The notes: generated by a model from the sequence alone, not told the origin. A stretch of 64,000 nucleotides of DNA from Embiotoca jacksoni (GCA_022577435.1 JAKOON010000027.1:2375533-2439532); one strand, 5' to 3'. Shown: positions 22,307 through 34,689, counted from the stretch's first letter. Numbers and translations are program-made.

Positions 22307-25142
22307 GCTCCAACAGGTACCGAGGCACTCTCTTATCATCAGCATTATGGACCATTACCGGGGCCTAATACACAGAAACGGTCCCCCTGGTGCTCATCCA
22401 GATTGCCACAGAGGTATATTCAGTAGTTGACCTGCCATTTATGGCATCTGCTGGCTGGAAGAAGTACTGCATAAAGCAATGTGAGCAACGGCTGAGAATA
22501 AATACATGCAACAAAAGCATGATTACAGCGTCAGTTGTCCTATTTAAGAAAATGATTCCCTAATACTGGTAGATAGGCGCAGCTTCAAATGAACACTGAA
22601 TTATTAATGCTCAGTGTTTTTTTGTGTCTTTTTTCTTCTACAGCACTGCTGCTGCCGACACATCCAGCCGCGAGTTTCACACACAGATCGGCCAGATAAT
22701 CTTTTGTAATTTTAAAATCATTCCCTCGCAGAAGACTAAATTATATCCTGTAAATCTGCTGCAGCAGAACACATTTCTACACACGACAAACCACTGAGAC
22801 GGTTTATATTGATGTGCAAAGCAGAGCTGAAACATTTCATTGATTAATCAGCTGGCAGAAACTTAATCAGCAACATTTTATTTGTACTTTGATAATTAAT
22901 TTCTGTGTTTACAGATTCTTAAATGTCAGATTTTTCTCATTTCCAATGTTTTATTTAATCGTAAATTGATTATCTTTTGGTTTTGAACTCCTAATAAGCC
23001 TTTTCCTTAGTTTTCTGACAATTAATATTAATACAAAATTATAATTCATAGATGCCTTAGCTATTAATATAATTAGTTTCCCCTCGAGTGCAAACTGATT
23101 TATAACTGTGGAATGATTCATTTATCAATTCACTGGTTAAAATTAGCAATATGTGGATTGTTTGTGACTTATATTTTCTGTTAAAGTTCCTTCATCACTG
23201 ACATTTAAATTTATGAACCTACAGAGTAAAAAAATATATATATAAAAGCTTTACCTATTTGTTTCTTCTTTCTCAGTTGTAATTAAGTGTTTAATTATCA
23301 AATTCATTGCTCATTTTCAGTCACTGGAGGGCAGGATTGCTCCAGTATCTTAAAAATCATGTTTGTTGATACGTGTGCTGCAAAATCAGTGACAAGTGAA
23401 ACAATAAGGAAGAAAAAACAATTTTAATTGAAATAAAATATGGTTATAATTTGCATATTTACATGGATACCGTCACTCAAGATGTCAACATTACCCTTGT
23501 ACATCCATGTTATAAAATTGAGGTCCTACTTAAAAGAGAGCTTTGCTTTTAAACATTCTTAAAAAAAATAAAAACAACAACTTTCAAAATTAAACTCAAC
23601 ACCTGTAGTCATTTACAGGGAGAAGAAAACAAAAATGAGAACATTTTCTTCCTGCCTGCTGCAGCAGATCCCCACGCGCACCTGGAAGCTGCTCCGCCAC
23701 AATTAAAACATAAAATCTCATCCGTGTGAAACGGCACAATAAACTCTGGGTCCCTTTACTTTTCTTTTTAAATGCACAAGCAGCGGTAGTGTGCGGAAAC
23801 TGCAGCCGTCTCACTCCCGTCGGACGAGTTGGACTTCAGGCTCGCAGAAAAAATAAAAACAACAACAAGCCGTAGACTCTTCTTAAAATCATCTGAAATA
23901 AGTGGAGTTTAGAAAATAAGCAGCTTTGTGTGGAGAAAAATCACCCTAAAAAGTGCAGTTCAACCTTTTCTGATTTAGTTTTGATGAATTAAAACAAAAG
24001 ACAGAAATAAGAACTGAACATATTGGATCACAAGCTTGAAAAGATTTCTATTGCACACGTGAATCAATTGCTATTATTTTGATTTCCCTCTCGGATCCGC
24101 TGTCTCGTTAATAAATATCAGGTGAACACTGCTGGTCTGCAGCGTGTGCAAAGAGATGAACTATATATCACAAAATATGTTGCTCGCTGATGTTTCTCAG
24201 CTCGGGTTGAAGCGTTAAATTAAACGCAGCATCAGAAACACGTGAAAAAATAAAAATGTTTATCGACTTTTTTTTTTTTTTTTTTTAAGACCGACGGCTT
24301 TTCTTTTTTTTACACAACAGGCTTCATTGGGACGCAGTTGTTGATTAAAATAATACAGTGAGTCACATTATTGGGGCTGATGAGAGCAGCAAGTTGTGCG
24401 TAATTCTCCAGTGACTGGACTTGTTCCTCCCGTCTGTAGTGATCAATCAGTCGATACCGTCTTCAAGTGGTTGTGTAATTATTCAAGTTTAACTGGAGGT
24501 GGATAAGAAGCTTCAAAGATGTCACTTTTAATTTGTATTAAATCACATCAGGAAGGTGTCTCTTTCGATGGTCAGTATGAACAACAACCAGAAATTCTAT
24601 CGAAAAAAACTCATTTAATTCAAGTGTATTTTCTTGTCATAATTAGTTTCTGAAATATTTCCATATTGAATCGCCTGCAAAACAACAAGAGCCCCAAAAC
24701 ATTAAAATAATTTCCCCTTTAGGACGCCTGAATCTTTCAGTGAACTTGAGCGCCCTCTGCTGTTTCTAAAGAGTCAATCAGCTCGGGGGAGCCGGTCAGC
24801 GCCAGTATTTAAATGAACCCGAGTGTAAATAAAATATAAATTCCTAAATTAGGTGCATTTAAAAAAATTAAAAAAAAAGTTCTGCCGACGACATGACGGA
24901 CAGTGGGAAGTTTGAATTTAAATACGGTTCTTTTAAAGTGTAGTGCGTCTCCGTCCTTGGCCGACACTGACGGAGCGTATCGTCTACATTACGGAGACGG
25001 GACATCACGAGCAGTGTCGGTACCTTGTTGATGTCCCCGTGTGATTAAACGCGTCTTTGGCGGAGTCGCTTTGCTTCGTTCTGGCTCGTTGACGGTGCAG
25101 CAGCCCCCTCGTGAGGGTTTCGTGGAGTTTAAGGTGTTTAAC
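22307..25142. other. skap1 3' UTR and convergent intergenic gap to snx11
   Basis: skap1 (+) and snx11 (-) converge here. A donor-like site follows the skap1 stop at 22316/22317 (CAACAG then GTACCG), and an acceptor with a pyrimidine tract ends at 22643, so a 3' UTR intron is possible. The rest is AT-rich unique sequence. No gene was recognised. Confidence 0.55.
22497..22502 (+). terminator. Candidate poly(A) signal for skap1
   Basis: AATAAA about 190 bases after the stop codon. Further AATAAA hexamers occur downstream (for example near 23432), so the end used is uncertain, especially if the 3' UTR is spliced. Confidence 0.35.
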
Positions 25143-28100
25143 TTAATGCGCCTCCACCTCCTGCGCGTCCTCCGGGGCGTCCAAAGACAGCGAGGACAGG
25201 GCCTCCTGCTCTGCACACTTGCTGTCCGCCGAGCCGGTCTCCAGGATGCTGATGTCGCTGTTCTCCGTCAGATCTCCGTCCGCCGCGGCCGAGTTCACGT
25301 CCGGGGATTTGCTCAGGCCGCCGATGTATTGCAGATCCTCGTCCTCCCGGGCAGGAATGTCCTCTTCGTCCTCGGGACCTCCGTTCATCTGCAGGTCCAA
25401 AATGTTCCTGCTGCAGGCCTCCACTCCGGACCAGCAGGAGACGTCCTTAGGAGACGTCCCCACGAAGCCGTTGGCGGCCGGGCTCGAGTCCTCGGGCTCC
25501 TCGTCGCTGACCTTCACGATGCTCCCGTTGGAAGATGGCAGCGAGTGGCTGTCCTCGTCGCTCTCGTCTCTGGTCCCGTCCGAAAAACCCACTTCCTGTT
25601 TCGCCTCCTTTTCCTGAACGCTGTCGTCGCCACCAGTTTCCACATCCGGCACACCGTTCTCCCGCCGCTCGCTTCCCGATTCGTCCCCTCTATCGTTATC
25701 TGGCTCCATTTGTCCGTCTGAGTTGACATCGACCTCTTCAGCCTCGGAGAAGACGAGATTTTCCGGAGCCTTCTCGGAGCCGACGTCTTCCAGGACTTCC
25801 TCCTCCCGAGATGTGCCGTTCCTTTCTATAATCTGTTCCTCACAGTCTTTAAAATCTAAAATCGCTACTAAATTCTCACATTTTTCAGGCTCACAGCGAA
25901 CGTTTTCTGTATGTTTGTTTTCTTGTGCGTCTGGATGAGCCACAGTCTTTACCTCCGTGTCCTCGAACGCACCGTCGTCCTCAAAGTCGGTCCCCATGGG
26001 CGAGTGCACCACCACCGGCGTCTGGATCTGGCAGCTCCTCTGCTGGCTCTGTTCTGCCGGGCTCAGACGGTCGTCCGGGCTCCCGCCCAGATAAAAAGTC
26101 GCCTCTGCGGGACCGCAGTCCTCAAAGACTGCCTCCAGTTGGTTGTTTTTCTGGGAGATTTTAATGGAGGATTTCTCTTTTAGTGGTATTTCCGCCGAGT
26201 TCTGCTCGCGGATCTCCAGTAAATCTTCAAGAGGGTCGCCACATGAGAAAAGCTCCGGGCTGAACGGATCAGTGGTTTGTGGGCAAGGTTGATGAGGAGC
26301 CGGGCTGTGGAGCGGCAAAGAGAAAACTTTTACTTTACAATTTAATTACATTAAAAAAAACAAAGCTGCATTTCATTTACTAATGCTTCAGAAAATATGT
26401 ATAACTTCAAATAATTTCAGGTGAAGCAGAGCTAAGCAGTTATTTCTCCGTCAGCAGTTCAGATCCCGCGCTCCTACCTTTCCATGGACTCGTACGAAAC
26501 GGTCAAACTCGGCTCCCCGTTGGAGTCGTCCTCCTGCGCCTGAGCCAGTCCCCGATTGGACGAGGCGTAGGTGAGGATGGCGTCCGTCACGGAGTAGGGG
26601 GTGTGGCCCTGCACGCAGTCCTGGATGTGGCCGAGCGGCAGTTGCGTCTGCAGGAAGAGGTGCAGCTGGCTGTCCGACAGACACACCGTGGTGTGCACCA
26701 CCCTGCCGCCAGGAAACAGCAAATATTTATTTGGAGCGCAAAAATCACAACTTTACAGCAGCTCAAAGAGTTTAAGTAGAAGATGAACTGACTTGTCCAA
26801 GAAGGCCTGCAGTCCTTTCCTCCTCCTCTCCAGGAAGTCCTCGCTGCTGAAGGAGAAGAAGGATTTTGCTGGAAGGTTCGGGACCGGTCTGGAAGGATGA
26901 AGACAAGCAGAAAGGCTTTGTTCTCCGTGTTTGCAGACTCAAAGTATCTTTGGTTTAATCTATCTCAATAAAAATCAGTCAGTTCTTCGTATCAATTCAT
27001 TTGCAAACTGTAAACGCAAAACTGACGAGTATAATCGCTTTATTGAGCTGCCAACAGTTCCAGCAAACGTTCATTAGGAGTCGTGTATCTAAATCAAATA
27101 TTGCGCCTTATTTCAGCTTCCTTTTGTTAAATATCCGGCTCTAAACGCTGCGCTGTGTTCTGGAGTCGGTCGATAACTGTTTCTGTCTGTGGCTCGGCGA
27201 GATTAGAAGAGATACGGAGATTAAAAACAATAAAGCTGCCGGCTGTGAAACCAAAACAAGCTGAAAGATGTTAAAATGCTTCACAGAGCTATAAGGAACT
27301 GCAGAGTCGGCGATAATAGTTTGTGTGATACGCTTTCTTTCAGATGTTTTTTAAACGGGCGACAGCTCATAACACTTCTGCTCCATTTTAGAATCGATCT
27401 AATTTTTTTATTAAATCACTCTTAATAGGCTGACCTCGGAACATGTTGTGTGACAGCTTTTGATCCTTTGGCAGGTCTTTAATTCCAGATTATTAATAAA
27501 ATTATGGATTAGTTTAGCCGAGAGGCACGCAGATCCTGTACACACAATGTTTAATCTGTTTCAAAAACCTACTTCTAGTGTTTTTAAATGATGTCGTCTT
27601 TTCCAAGTTTCTCTGTTGATCTCCTTCTCTTGTTTTTTCCTCCTCTGAACCTCATTATGTTTCGTTTTAATGTTTAACACAAAAAAAAAAATCTATTTGT
27701 TGACAGATAGACAGTCAACATTTATCAGTTTGTAAACGGGGGTTTTTTTGTCTCATATTTCTATGCTCTTCTTTTCTCTCTCTGCTCTCCCCCATCATCA
27801 AACGTTCAGATGGACGCCCACCTCTGAGCCTGGTTCTGTTTTCTTCCAGTTAAAAACATTGACTGTATATAAAAGTAGCTTCAGGGTCTCAAAAAGTGAG
27901 GCCGATGCTGAAGTCCCATAAACTGCAATACTACCGAGGGCCACTAGGGGTTAATTTCAAAAGGCTCCATAGACACTCTTAACTTCTCTCATGAAATACA
28001 AAGTCAGTAAATCTTCTCCAGACATCATTATGTCTCCTTATTAGTTTTCTGGTGGTCCATCTGAAAATAATTCCAGCATTGATTAGATATTAGGCCTCCA

Positions 28101-30789
28101 AAATCGGTATATTTGGGGGCCATGTCTGTTTGATTGACAGGCCTGTGATGCAGTCAGGTTTCTGATATCGGTGGGCGGGACGTATTTTTCTTGTCTGGTG
28201 TCCGTTTTGTTGATTTTATTTCAGTATCACTGTGATGAGGAGTGACTCTACTAATTCGATCCACGATTAATATAAAAATATTCATCTTGTTTATAATTTT
28301 GACTTCGGCTCAGGTGAGATGTGAGACTGGCTGCCGTGTGAAACTGCCTGTGGGACGAACCACCGCTTGGACAGCTGTCCACCGTCGTCTCGGCAGAGAA
28401 TAAAAACGCCAGAAAAAGACAAGCCGACTTACACCAAACCTGCGTTCTTCTGCAGCTTCTTCCTGAGCCACGAAAACTCGCTGTAGCGCCGCCGCACACA
28501 CGACGTCTTGGCGGTGAAGGCTTTACTGTTGGTCTGGGAGGGGGAGGGGGGGGGGGGGGGGGGAGAGAAAATCACAAGGATTACACTCAGCCATGTAAAA
28601 ATCACATTAAAACACATTAAAAAAAGAAAATAGTCCCCAACAACTTCATGTGTATACAGTAAACTGTCCAGTTGTTTTTGGGAGATACTTAGCCCTTCAA
28701 AATAAAAGTAAATACAGGTGATCTCTTTTCATGGCTTTATGTTTTTAGTAGCACCGTGATGTTTACTGTTGACAGTAGAGGTTTAAAAACAAACATCATG
28801 AATTGATCTCATCCGGTTTCATGCTGTGACCGGACTGACTCATGTTCCAGCCGTTTAATTGGTTGCTGAGCTCGTAGCAGGACGTGTCCCATTGGTTCCA
28901 GTAACACAGTCCAGTGATGTTTGCACAACAAGCCGCCCTCTGAAAGGCCACAATTAATTAAAAAGCATGAGCCGTGTTGTTTAGTCACAGCTTTTAAAAA
29001 CAGATTAACTTATTCCTCACAGGCATCGTTTCTTTCCTGTGGCTCCCTTCAAACCAGACACATTATTACAGCTGCAGAGACGACTCGTCGATTAGAAAAT
29101 ATTCTACGGGCTGCAAATAATGATTATTTTTTATTACTAATTAATCTGTTTCTCCATTAATTGATCAGCTGTTGGTGTTTAAAATGTTTAAAAATGTCGA
29201 CCGATGTTTCCCAAAGCCCTTCGTGCCACCTGAAATATCTCGTTTCGTCCCGACCTGACCTACAGTTGACAACCAAAAGATGTTCAGTTTATTATAACGG
29301 AGGACTAAAGGAAGCAGAAAATATTCACATTTAAGAAGCTGGAATCGAAGAATTATCTTTTTCCCCCATTTAAAAAAAACAGGCTTAAAACAATTATCAG
29401 AATAGTTGGTTGATTGACTTTCAGTCAAACAGTTACGTGTTCTGCAGGTTTTTTTTCTTTCTGTGCAGTTAGAGGCAATAAAAGCAGGTTTTTTTTCCTA
29501 AAAGCAGGTTTATTTTTCCCAGAAGGTGTTCGTGGAAACTCAAGTCGCTGGAAAAATCTCCTTGTTCAGATTAAACAAACATCTGAGAGGGTTTTATGTC
29601 TCACTCAGATAAAACAAAACACAGCAACAACACGCACAACTGTTTCCGGTCACATGAACTGAGTCAAGTTTCATGAGTCAACATCCACACATCACCACCG
29701 TCTGGTCACGGAGAGCCTTACTGCTGACATCATCATTCCTTGACCACAATGACAACAACTCGTGTCCAAACACAATGTAAGGAATCCATCCTGTGGAATC
29801 TGGAGCGAATAATTATCACCAGAAACACCGCAGGGTCGCAGACTGGTGTCAAAAACTCAGGTTTTAAATCTACAGGTAATTCGTACGGTGTCTTAACGTC
29901 ACATCCTTTTGACCATCACTCAATATCAAAGTTGAGTTTCATTGAATTGTAATAAATGGAAAAAAAAAAAGCGCCTTTGTACTGACCGGGCAAAATCCAT
30001 CCACGTGATTATATTTCCCAGCAAGTTTGTGAGCTTTATTTACTAGTTCACAGGCTTTTCTAGCACTTTGTTTTTGTTTTTTTAAACTGCTTAAGACGAC
30101 AAACTGAGCAAAATATTTATTCTGAAACGGGATCAAAATGAGTGACTGTGAGAAAATGAGCGCGCTTCTTTACTGTTGGCTGCGAATGACTCGACTTTTA
30201 CAAAATGTAACGCATCATCTGCTCAGCTTTTGTCACGTGTCATCGTTTTTGCAGCCAAAGCTCTTCAAAATGTAAAAAATAAAGTTTCCTGCGTGTTTGC
30301 GTTGGAACTTGTTGTGATTTAGCGTCAATACTCACATGGAGGAATATCTTATAATCCACAAACGAATTCCAGGAGCCTTCGTTCTGAACTCGGGGATCTT
30401 GGACCCGCACTGCAACGAACTCCTGCAGAACACACGCAAACAAACAACATGGACATGAACCCGCTGTCGCAAACGGACACCAGTTCTTCCGGAAATGCCT
30501 TTTTTTTTTTTTTTTTTTTTTTATATATATATATCTTCGGTGGCATGCAAGTGGAAGTTTACTAAAAAAAGGGAATGAATGGTAATGAACACCTGCAGGA
30601 AAAACGGTTTGACTAAAAGCAGAACTTGGGTTAGGTTAGGTAGTTACTTTATTAATCCCTGAGGGAAATTTTTTCACTACAGCAGCATACAGGAAAGCAA
30701 TAAAATAATAAAATGACAAATAAACTTTAATTTAAAAACAAAAAAAGAAACGGGAAGTTACTCACATCTTCTTCTTGATTTCTGATCAT
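25143..30789 (-). CDS. snx11: Sorting nexin 11 with long acidic C-terminal tail
   Basis: An endosomal PX-domain protein that binds phosphoinositides. Coding exons on the minus strand: 30789-30766 (ATG), 30422-30336, 28533-28433, 26888-26793, 26702-26478 and 26304-25143 (TAA). All phases agree and give 564 residues. The N-terminus MIRNQEEDEF leads into the PX domain: VRVQDPRVQNEGSW, FTAKTSCVRRRYSEF with its phosphoinositide-binding RRRY arginines, the PVPNLPAKS loop, and FLERRRKGLQAFL. The SNX10/11 extended-PX helices follow (CLSDSQLHLFLQTQL and YSVTDAILTYA). Human SNX11 has 270 residues. Here the last exon alone encodes about 387 residues, rich in Glu, Asp and Ser, with a DPF motif near its start. 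The gene is divergent from cbx1 and convergent with skap1. The identity is firm. The length of the tail is the unusual part. Confidence 0.93.
26889..28432 (-). other. snx11 intron with dispersed repeat
   Basis: AT-rich sequence. It carries a short GAGCCTGGTTCTG fragment near 27826-27838 that resembles the start of the LINE-tail repeat seen at 61281, directly followed by the repeat at 27861-28200. No coding signal. Confidence 0.6.
27861..28200 (+). mobile_element. Dispersed repeat, copy A
   Basis: Starts GACTGTATATAAAAGTAGC and shares ordered blocks with the inverse complement of 42776-43142: GGCCACTAGGGGTT, TGAAATACAAAGTCA, TTCTGGTGGTCCATCT and ATTGATTAGATATTAG. Two diverged copies at unlinked intronic sites point to a short non-autonomous element (SINE or MITE). 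No ends or target-site duplication were established, and the family is not named. Confidence 0.7.
28534..30335 (-). other. snx11 intron, no recognisable features
   Basis: Holds a G-rich tract (28538-28564) just before the exon acceptor and otherwise unique AT-rich sequence. The short open frames show no family resemblance. Confidence 0.6.
30641..30715. mobile_element. LINE 3'-tail-like fragment
   Basis: The string ACTTTATTAATCCCTGAGGG followed by AAATT resembles a tail motif found very often at the ends of truncated fish LINE copies. Only about 75 bases remain, in the snx11 intron between its first two coding exons. The family is not assigned. Confidence 0.45.
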
Positions 30790-32076
30790 CCTACCGAGCG
30801 CTGCACTGCAAATAGAAAAAGAACACGAGTGAGACGAAGTGCATTCAAAAGCTCTTAAATATTGTGGTATTTTTTCTGATGAATCATCCTTGAAAAAGAG
30901 AAGCTGCTCAGCTCAAACTATCCGAGTCAATCCTCACAGGCCTTTCTCTTCAACTTCTTTCTTTTCCGTGACTAGCAGTAACCTCTCCAGCACGTATAGT
31001 AGTTTGTTTAGTTTATTGCTTGATAAAAAGTTCTCTATTGCATCTCGATTCCTTTAAATAAACGTGTGTCTAACTCAGCCATCATAAACCAGGCGTGGCA
31101 TCTGTCAATTAGGGCTGAAACTACCAATTAGCTTCATTACTGGCTCACTTTTGTAATTATGAACAGACAGCTCCCCATGAAACTCAATTATTCAACGTGA
31201 TTTAATGCTATAAAATAAGAGAAAACAGCTGTGAGTTTATTGACAATCACCAAATAAGACTTGGTGGGTGTCAGTGCAGAAAGCAGATGATGTGACACTT
31301 TTCTTCCACCAGACTGCTGCTGCAGCCATTTGCCCATGAAGACGTGTTTTTGGAGGCTTGTAAACCAACACAAAGGATATATACAAAAAAAAAGAAAAGA
31401 AAAAAAAAGAAAAGAGGGCAACGTGATGTGAGTCACCTGAAATCTTCACTCAAGGAAACGCCAGGTGATATGTAATGACTGAAAGAAAAGGACACCATCA
31501 AAAGGGCGTTTCAGGTGTGAGCCAACTCAAACAAAAGAATTAATTCACTTTATAATGTTGTAAAACAAAGAAATCAGCACGTGGGACTAACTTTGATCAC
31601 TTCCTGCCTCTGTTATTCATATTTTTAAAAAGCTTATTTCTCCACCAAAATACAGCTGTTTTCTCCGCCTCGTGCGTCGAAGCAGTTTAATAACAAGTCA
31701 GAAAAATTAAAACTTCGTCGGTGGTGGAAAACGACCGAGTCCCCGGATGTTGTCCACAGAAACGAGACTGCGATTCAAAAATTAAAAATAAAGCACGCGT
31801 GACTCCGAAAACGAGACGCAGATGGTTCTCGTGTTTTTATTCCGCCTGGCCTCAACGATGAAGACTTTCCAACGAGCCGGTTAAAAGACAAACCTCAGCC
31901 CGCCGTTTACTTCCTCTCATGAGAGCGTGTGTTTGCTGCTGTTGTGTTTCCTTCCAGTTCAGCTGCGTGTCGATGTTTCTGTGCGATCTGACCACAAAAT
32001 CCCCAAAACACGCAGGCTTGTTTTTCGCGTGTCGCTCCTGTCTCCATTTCGCAAGTCACAAAGCGCCGGAGTCGCT

Positions 32077-32101
32077 ACGTCACGACGCGACGTCACGACG
32101 C
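32077..32101. promoter_or_regulatory. Tandem CRE-like sites, probable snx11 promoter
   Basis: ACGTCACGACGC occurs twice (32077-32088 and 32090-32101), and a further TGACGTA follows near 32119, all in a CpG-rich stretch about 1.3 kb upstream of the snx11 start codon. CREB/ATF factors bind TGACGTCA and its half-sites. Assigning it to snx11 is an inference from position. Confidence 0.4.
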
Positions 32102-32244
32102 CGCAGACGGCATGCGTGATGACGTACGGAAAGATGGAGGGGAGATTTGGAAAGGGGGGGTTTTGAATTACAATGAAAAATGCCCGTTTCTTTGGTAAGC
32201 ATTTGCCTTTTTAAAAACTTTTAAGAACTTTAAATAATATATAT

Positions 32245-32301
32245 ATATTCAAGGATTTTTCCTCATGAAATATATATTTCATGAGAAAAATCCTTGAATA
32301 T
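32245..32301. repeat. Long near-perfect palindrome
   Basis: The left arm ATATTCAAGGATTTTTCCTC continues to ATGAAATAT. It is mirrored by ATATTTCATGAGAAAAATCC followed by TTGAATAT. The arms are about 28 bases with a single unpaired C and no real loop, centred near 32273. Such a structure can extrude as a cruciform or fold as an RNA hairpin. Confidence 0.85.
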
Positions 32302-33089
32302 TACTTCAAGTAATTTATGATGGAAAATAAACCACAGATTTACAAAAAAACACATTTTCTGGGTGATAACGTCATAAATTTGGGAGAAAAACTTTTTTTT
32401 GTTTCAGTTTAATGTCTCTAAATGAAGGTAAAACAGTCTCTTCAGATCTGATGTATATTTCAGTTTGTGGAGTGAATTATTTCATTTTTTTCCTGTTTCA
32501 TGAGTGTGTTTCTTTTCCTTTGTTGGGTCCTTTCCCTGTGATCCCACAGCACCGATGACCCCTGAAGGCTGTAGAATAGATTGACGACCTTGCTGCTGAT
32601 TTTATTTACGTTGTCCGAAGTCTTGGCCTACGTAAGCGGCTGGGAAGAGGCAGGTTTTCTGTCTGGGCGGTGTCTGATTTTGTCACCTTTTATAGAGGGA
32701 GTCAGAAGAAGTCATGTGGGCGATCCTGAGAGTCGTATGTTATCTCTCAGGGGAATGTAAGGAGGAGGGGTCCTCGCTACAGAAACACATTCAGGCAAAT
32801 ATACGAGATACTAAGACCCCTGTGACTGAAAATGAATTACTGTTACAATCTTTTACAATATTTCTATAATAGGAATTTAGACCTTTTACGTAAACAAAAG
32901 TGTTAATAAGCTGACTGTAAAAATACTAATTACATTAAGTCCCACATTGAACATTTTTATTATAGGGAAGTGGCCCATTTGAATGATACACTGTTATATA
33001 CTATACTATTAGATTGATATTGTGGATGAAATCATGTTTAAACAGCATTTTTCTGTTGTAACAGGTTGAGGTGGAGCAATTTAAAAAAT

Positions 33090-33120
<31 letters not shown>

Positions 33121-33184
33121 TCTGCAACTAATTGCAGCTGGTGATTAATTTCTGAAAACACTCTACATGTAGCGTACACTTATA

Positions 33185-33525
33185 GAGACTCAGAGATCTT
33201 TGTTCCAGGATATTGAGCAGATCTTCTAATCCAGTACGAACCCTCCCGACCTCTGAGGTCATCTGGTTCTGGATCAGAGTGAAATATAAACATGGTGAAC
33301 AAACCGCCTACAGAACTGGAACTGAAGACGAACTGAAGACAAACTGAAGACGAACTGAAGACAAACTGAAGACCTTTCTGTTTACCGCTGCATTTTATTT
33401 GACATCTCTGTGTTTTTGTTTGTTTTTAATGTGTTTTTATTTATATATCACTTTGTTTTCCTTGCATTGTGTGAAGCAATCGTTTGGGCTATCAAAGGTG
33501 CTGTGTGAATAAATTCTGTCTTTTT
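33185..33525 (+). mobile_element. LINE 3'-end fragment with 11-bp tandem repeat
   Basis: The pattern from ACTCAGAGATC through CTTTCTGTTTACCGCTGCATT to AAGGTGCTGTGTGAATAAA matches in outline the 3' end of a common fish LINE: the C-terminal coding remnant, then a tail ending GGTGCTATATAAATAAA in typical copies. Within it, GAACTGAAGAC-type 11-mers repeat about five times at 33319-33372. It is degraded with no intact frame, and the family is not assigned. Confidence 0.55.
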
Positions 33526-33938
33526 TTTAACCTCTAACCCTAAATGAGGGTCCAAAGATAAACCTTTAATTTATTGGACTTGATTAATTTGACATAAATA
33601 ATGAATAAAAGTAGATTCTGGCACATTTTTTTGAGTGGGAAAAGATTGATAATTGTACCTCCTGAGTGCAAATGTCCAATTATTAAAAGTTGTTTCAAAT
33701 TAAATTGGGTCAAAGTGAAGCTTTAGGTGCCCCTCAGGGCCCCTCTTTGCCCGGTCCATCCAGCCGTGGCCCAGCTGGGGTTGTCCATGTGTCTCTTGTC
33801 CCTCCTATTTATTGATAATGCAGTGTGGGCAGTTCCATTGATCCGGTCCAGCCGTTCGCTCACGCGCAGCAAGGGAGCGGATCTCCAAATCACGCGCGCG
33901 CGGAGCGCGGACGCCGCCGAGGTGAATCCAGACGCCGA

Positions 33939-34090
33939 GGAGACCCGAGGAGACCCGTGGAGACCCGAGGAGATCTGTGGAGCTCCGAGGAGATCTGTGG
34001 AGATCCGAGGAGATCCGAGGAGATCTGTGGAGATCCGTGGAGCTCGGTGGAGCTCGGTGGAGATCTGCGCAAACTGCGCAAACTGCGCAG
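33939..34090. repeat. 10-bp minisatellite plus 9-bp repeat
   Basis: Thirteen consecutive 10-base units of the form GGAGAYCYGN (for example GGAGACCCGA, GGAGATCTGT, GGAGCTCCGA) run from 33939 to 34068. A TGCGCAAAC-type 9-base repeat follows at 34067-34089. A 10-base period shifts frame each unit, which explains why several frames on both strands stay open here. Confidence 0.92.
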
Positions 34091-34248
34091 CGGGCCGATG
34101 GACGCGTTTCTCTTCTTCTCTCATCGCAGACGAAGGGGCGGAAACGGCACATTTCGCTGTAGTCCAGCTGGCGGCTCCGCATTTCAGACACTTCTCATCA
34201 CAAACAGCGACGCTTCTGCTGTATAACTGCAACGCAGAGAGTCCAGTT

Positions 34249-34289
<41 letters not shown>

Positions 34290-34681
34290 CAGTTCGGGTG
34301 GCGACTGGAAAAAAAAAATATATATATATAAACCAATTCCGCTGTAAGTCATCGGTGAGTTCCATGTTGTTGTTTTCCCCTCCCTCTCCTCCCTCCTCCT
34401 TCATAACGTGTTGTGTCGGTAACGTTTGATTGTGCACGAGACAAAACGATAAGAGGTTCACGTGCATTGTCTTCGTTTGAGGATGAAAAGCACTCCACGC
34501 GCCCTAAATCAGGAGACGTCATGTTGTGACCATAAATCACCTTTATGGTCGACAGGACGTGTCCTCGCTGAGAGACATTAGTTGCTCCCGCGAAAGCAAC
34601 ATGGAGGAGACACCAGCGAGCTGCGAGCCGTGGTCCCTCCGAGGCTTTGTCGTGCACCGTGTTTTTCTTCTCTTTCCGAGC

Positions 34682-34689
34682 TGACGTCA
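34682..34689. promoter_or_regulatory. CRE palindrome, possible cbx1 promoter
   Basis: A perfect TGACGTCA in a CpG-rich stretch about 650 bases upstream of the cbx1 start codon. It could mark the cbx1 promoter, but no transcription start is visible. Confidence 0.3.

Noticed and set aside
25041..25721. 226-codon + strand frame over the snx11 tail exon
   Set aside because: Antisense shadow of a Glu/Asp/Ser-rich exon. It has no domain signature and no splice support.
33727..34284. 185-codon frame with repeated RRSVEIRGDP-like units
   Set aside because: Produced by the 10-bp minisatellite followed by a poly-T tract. Other frames on both strands are open over the same array.
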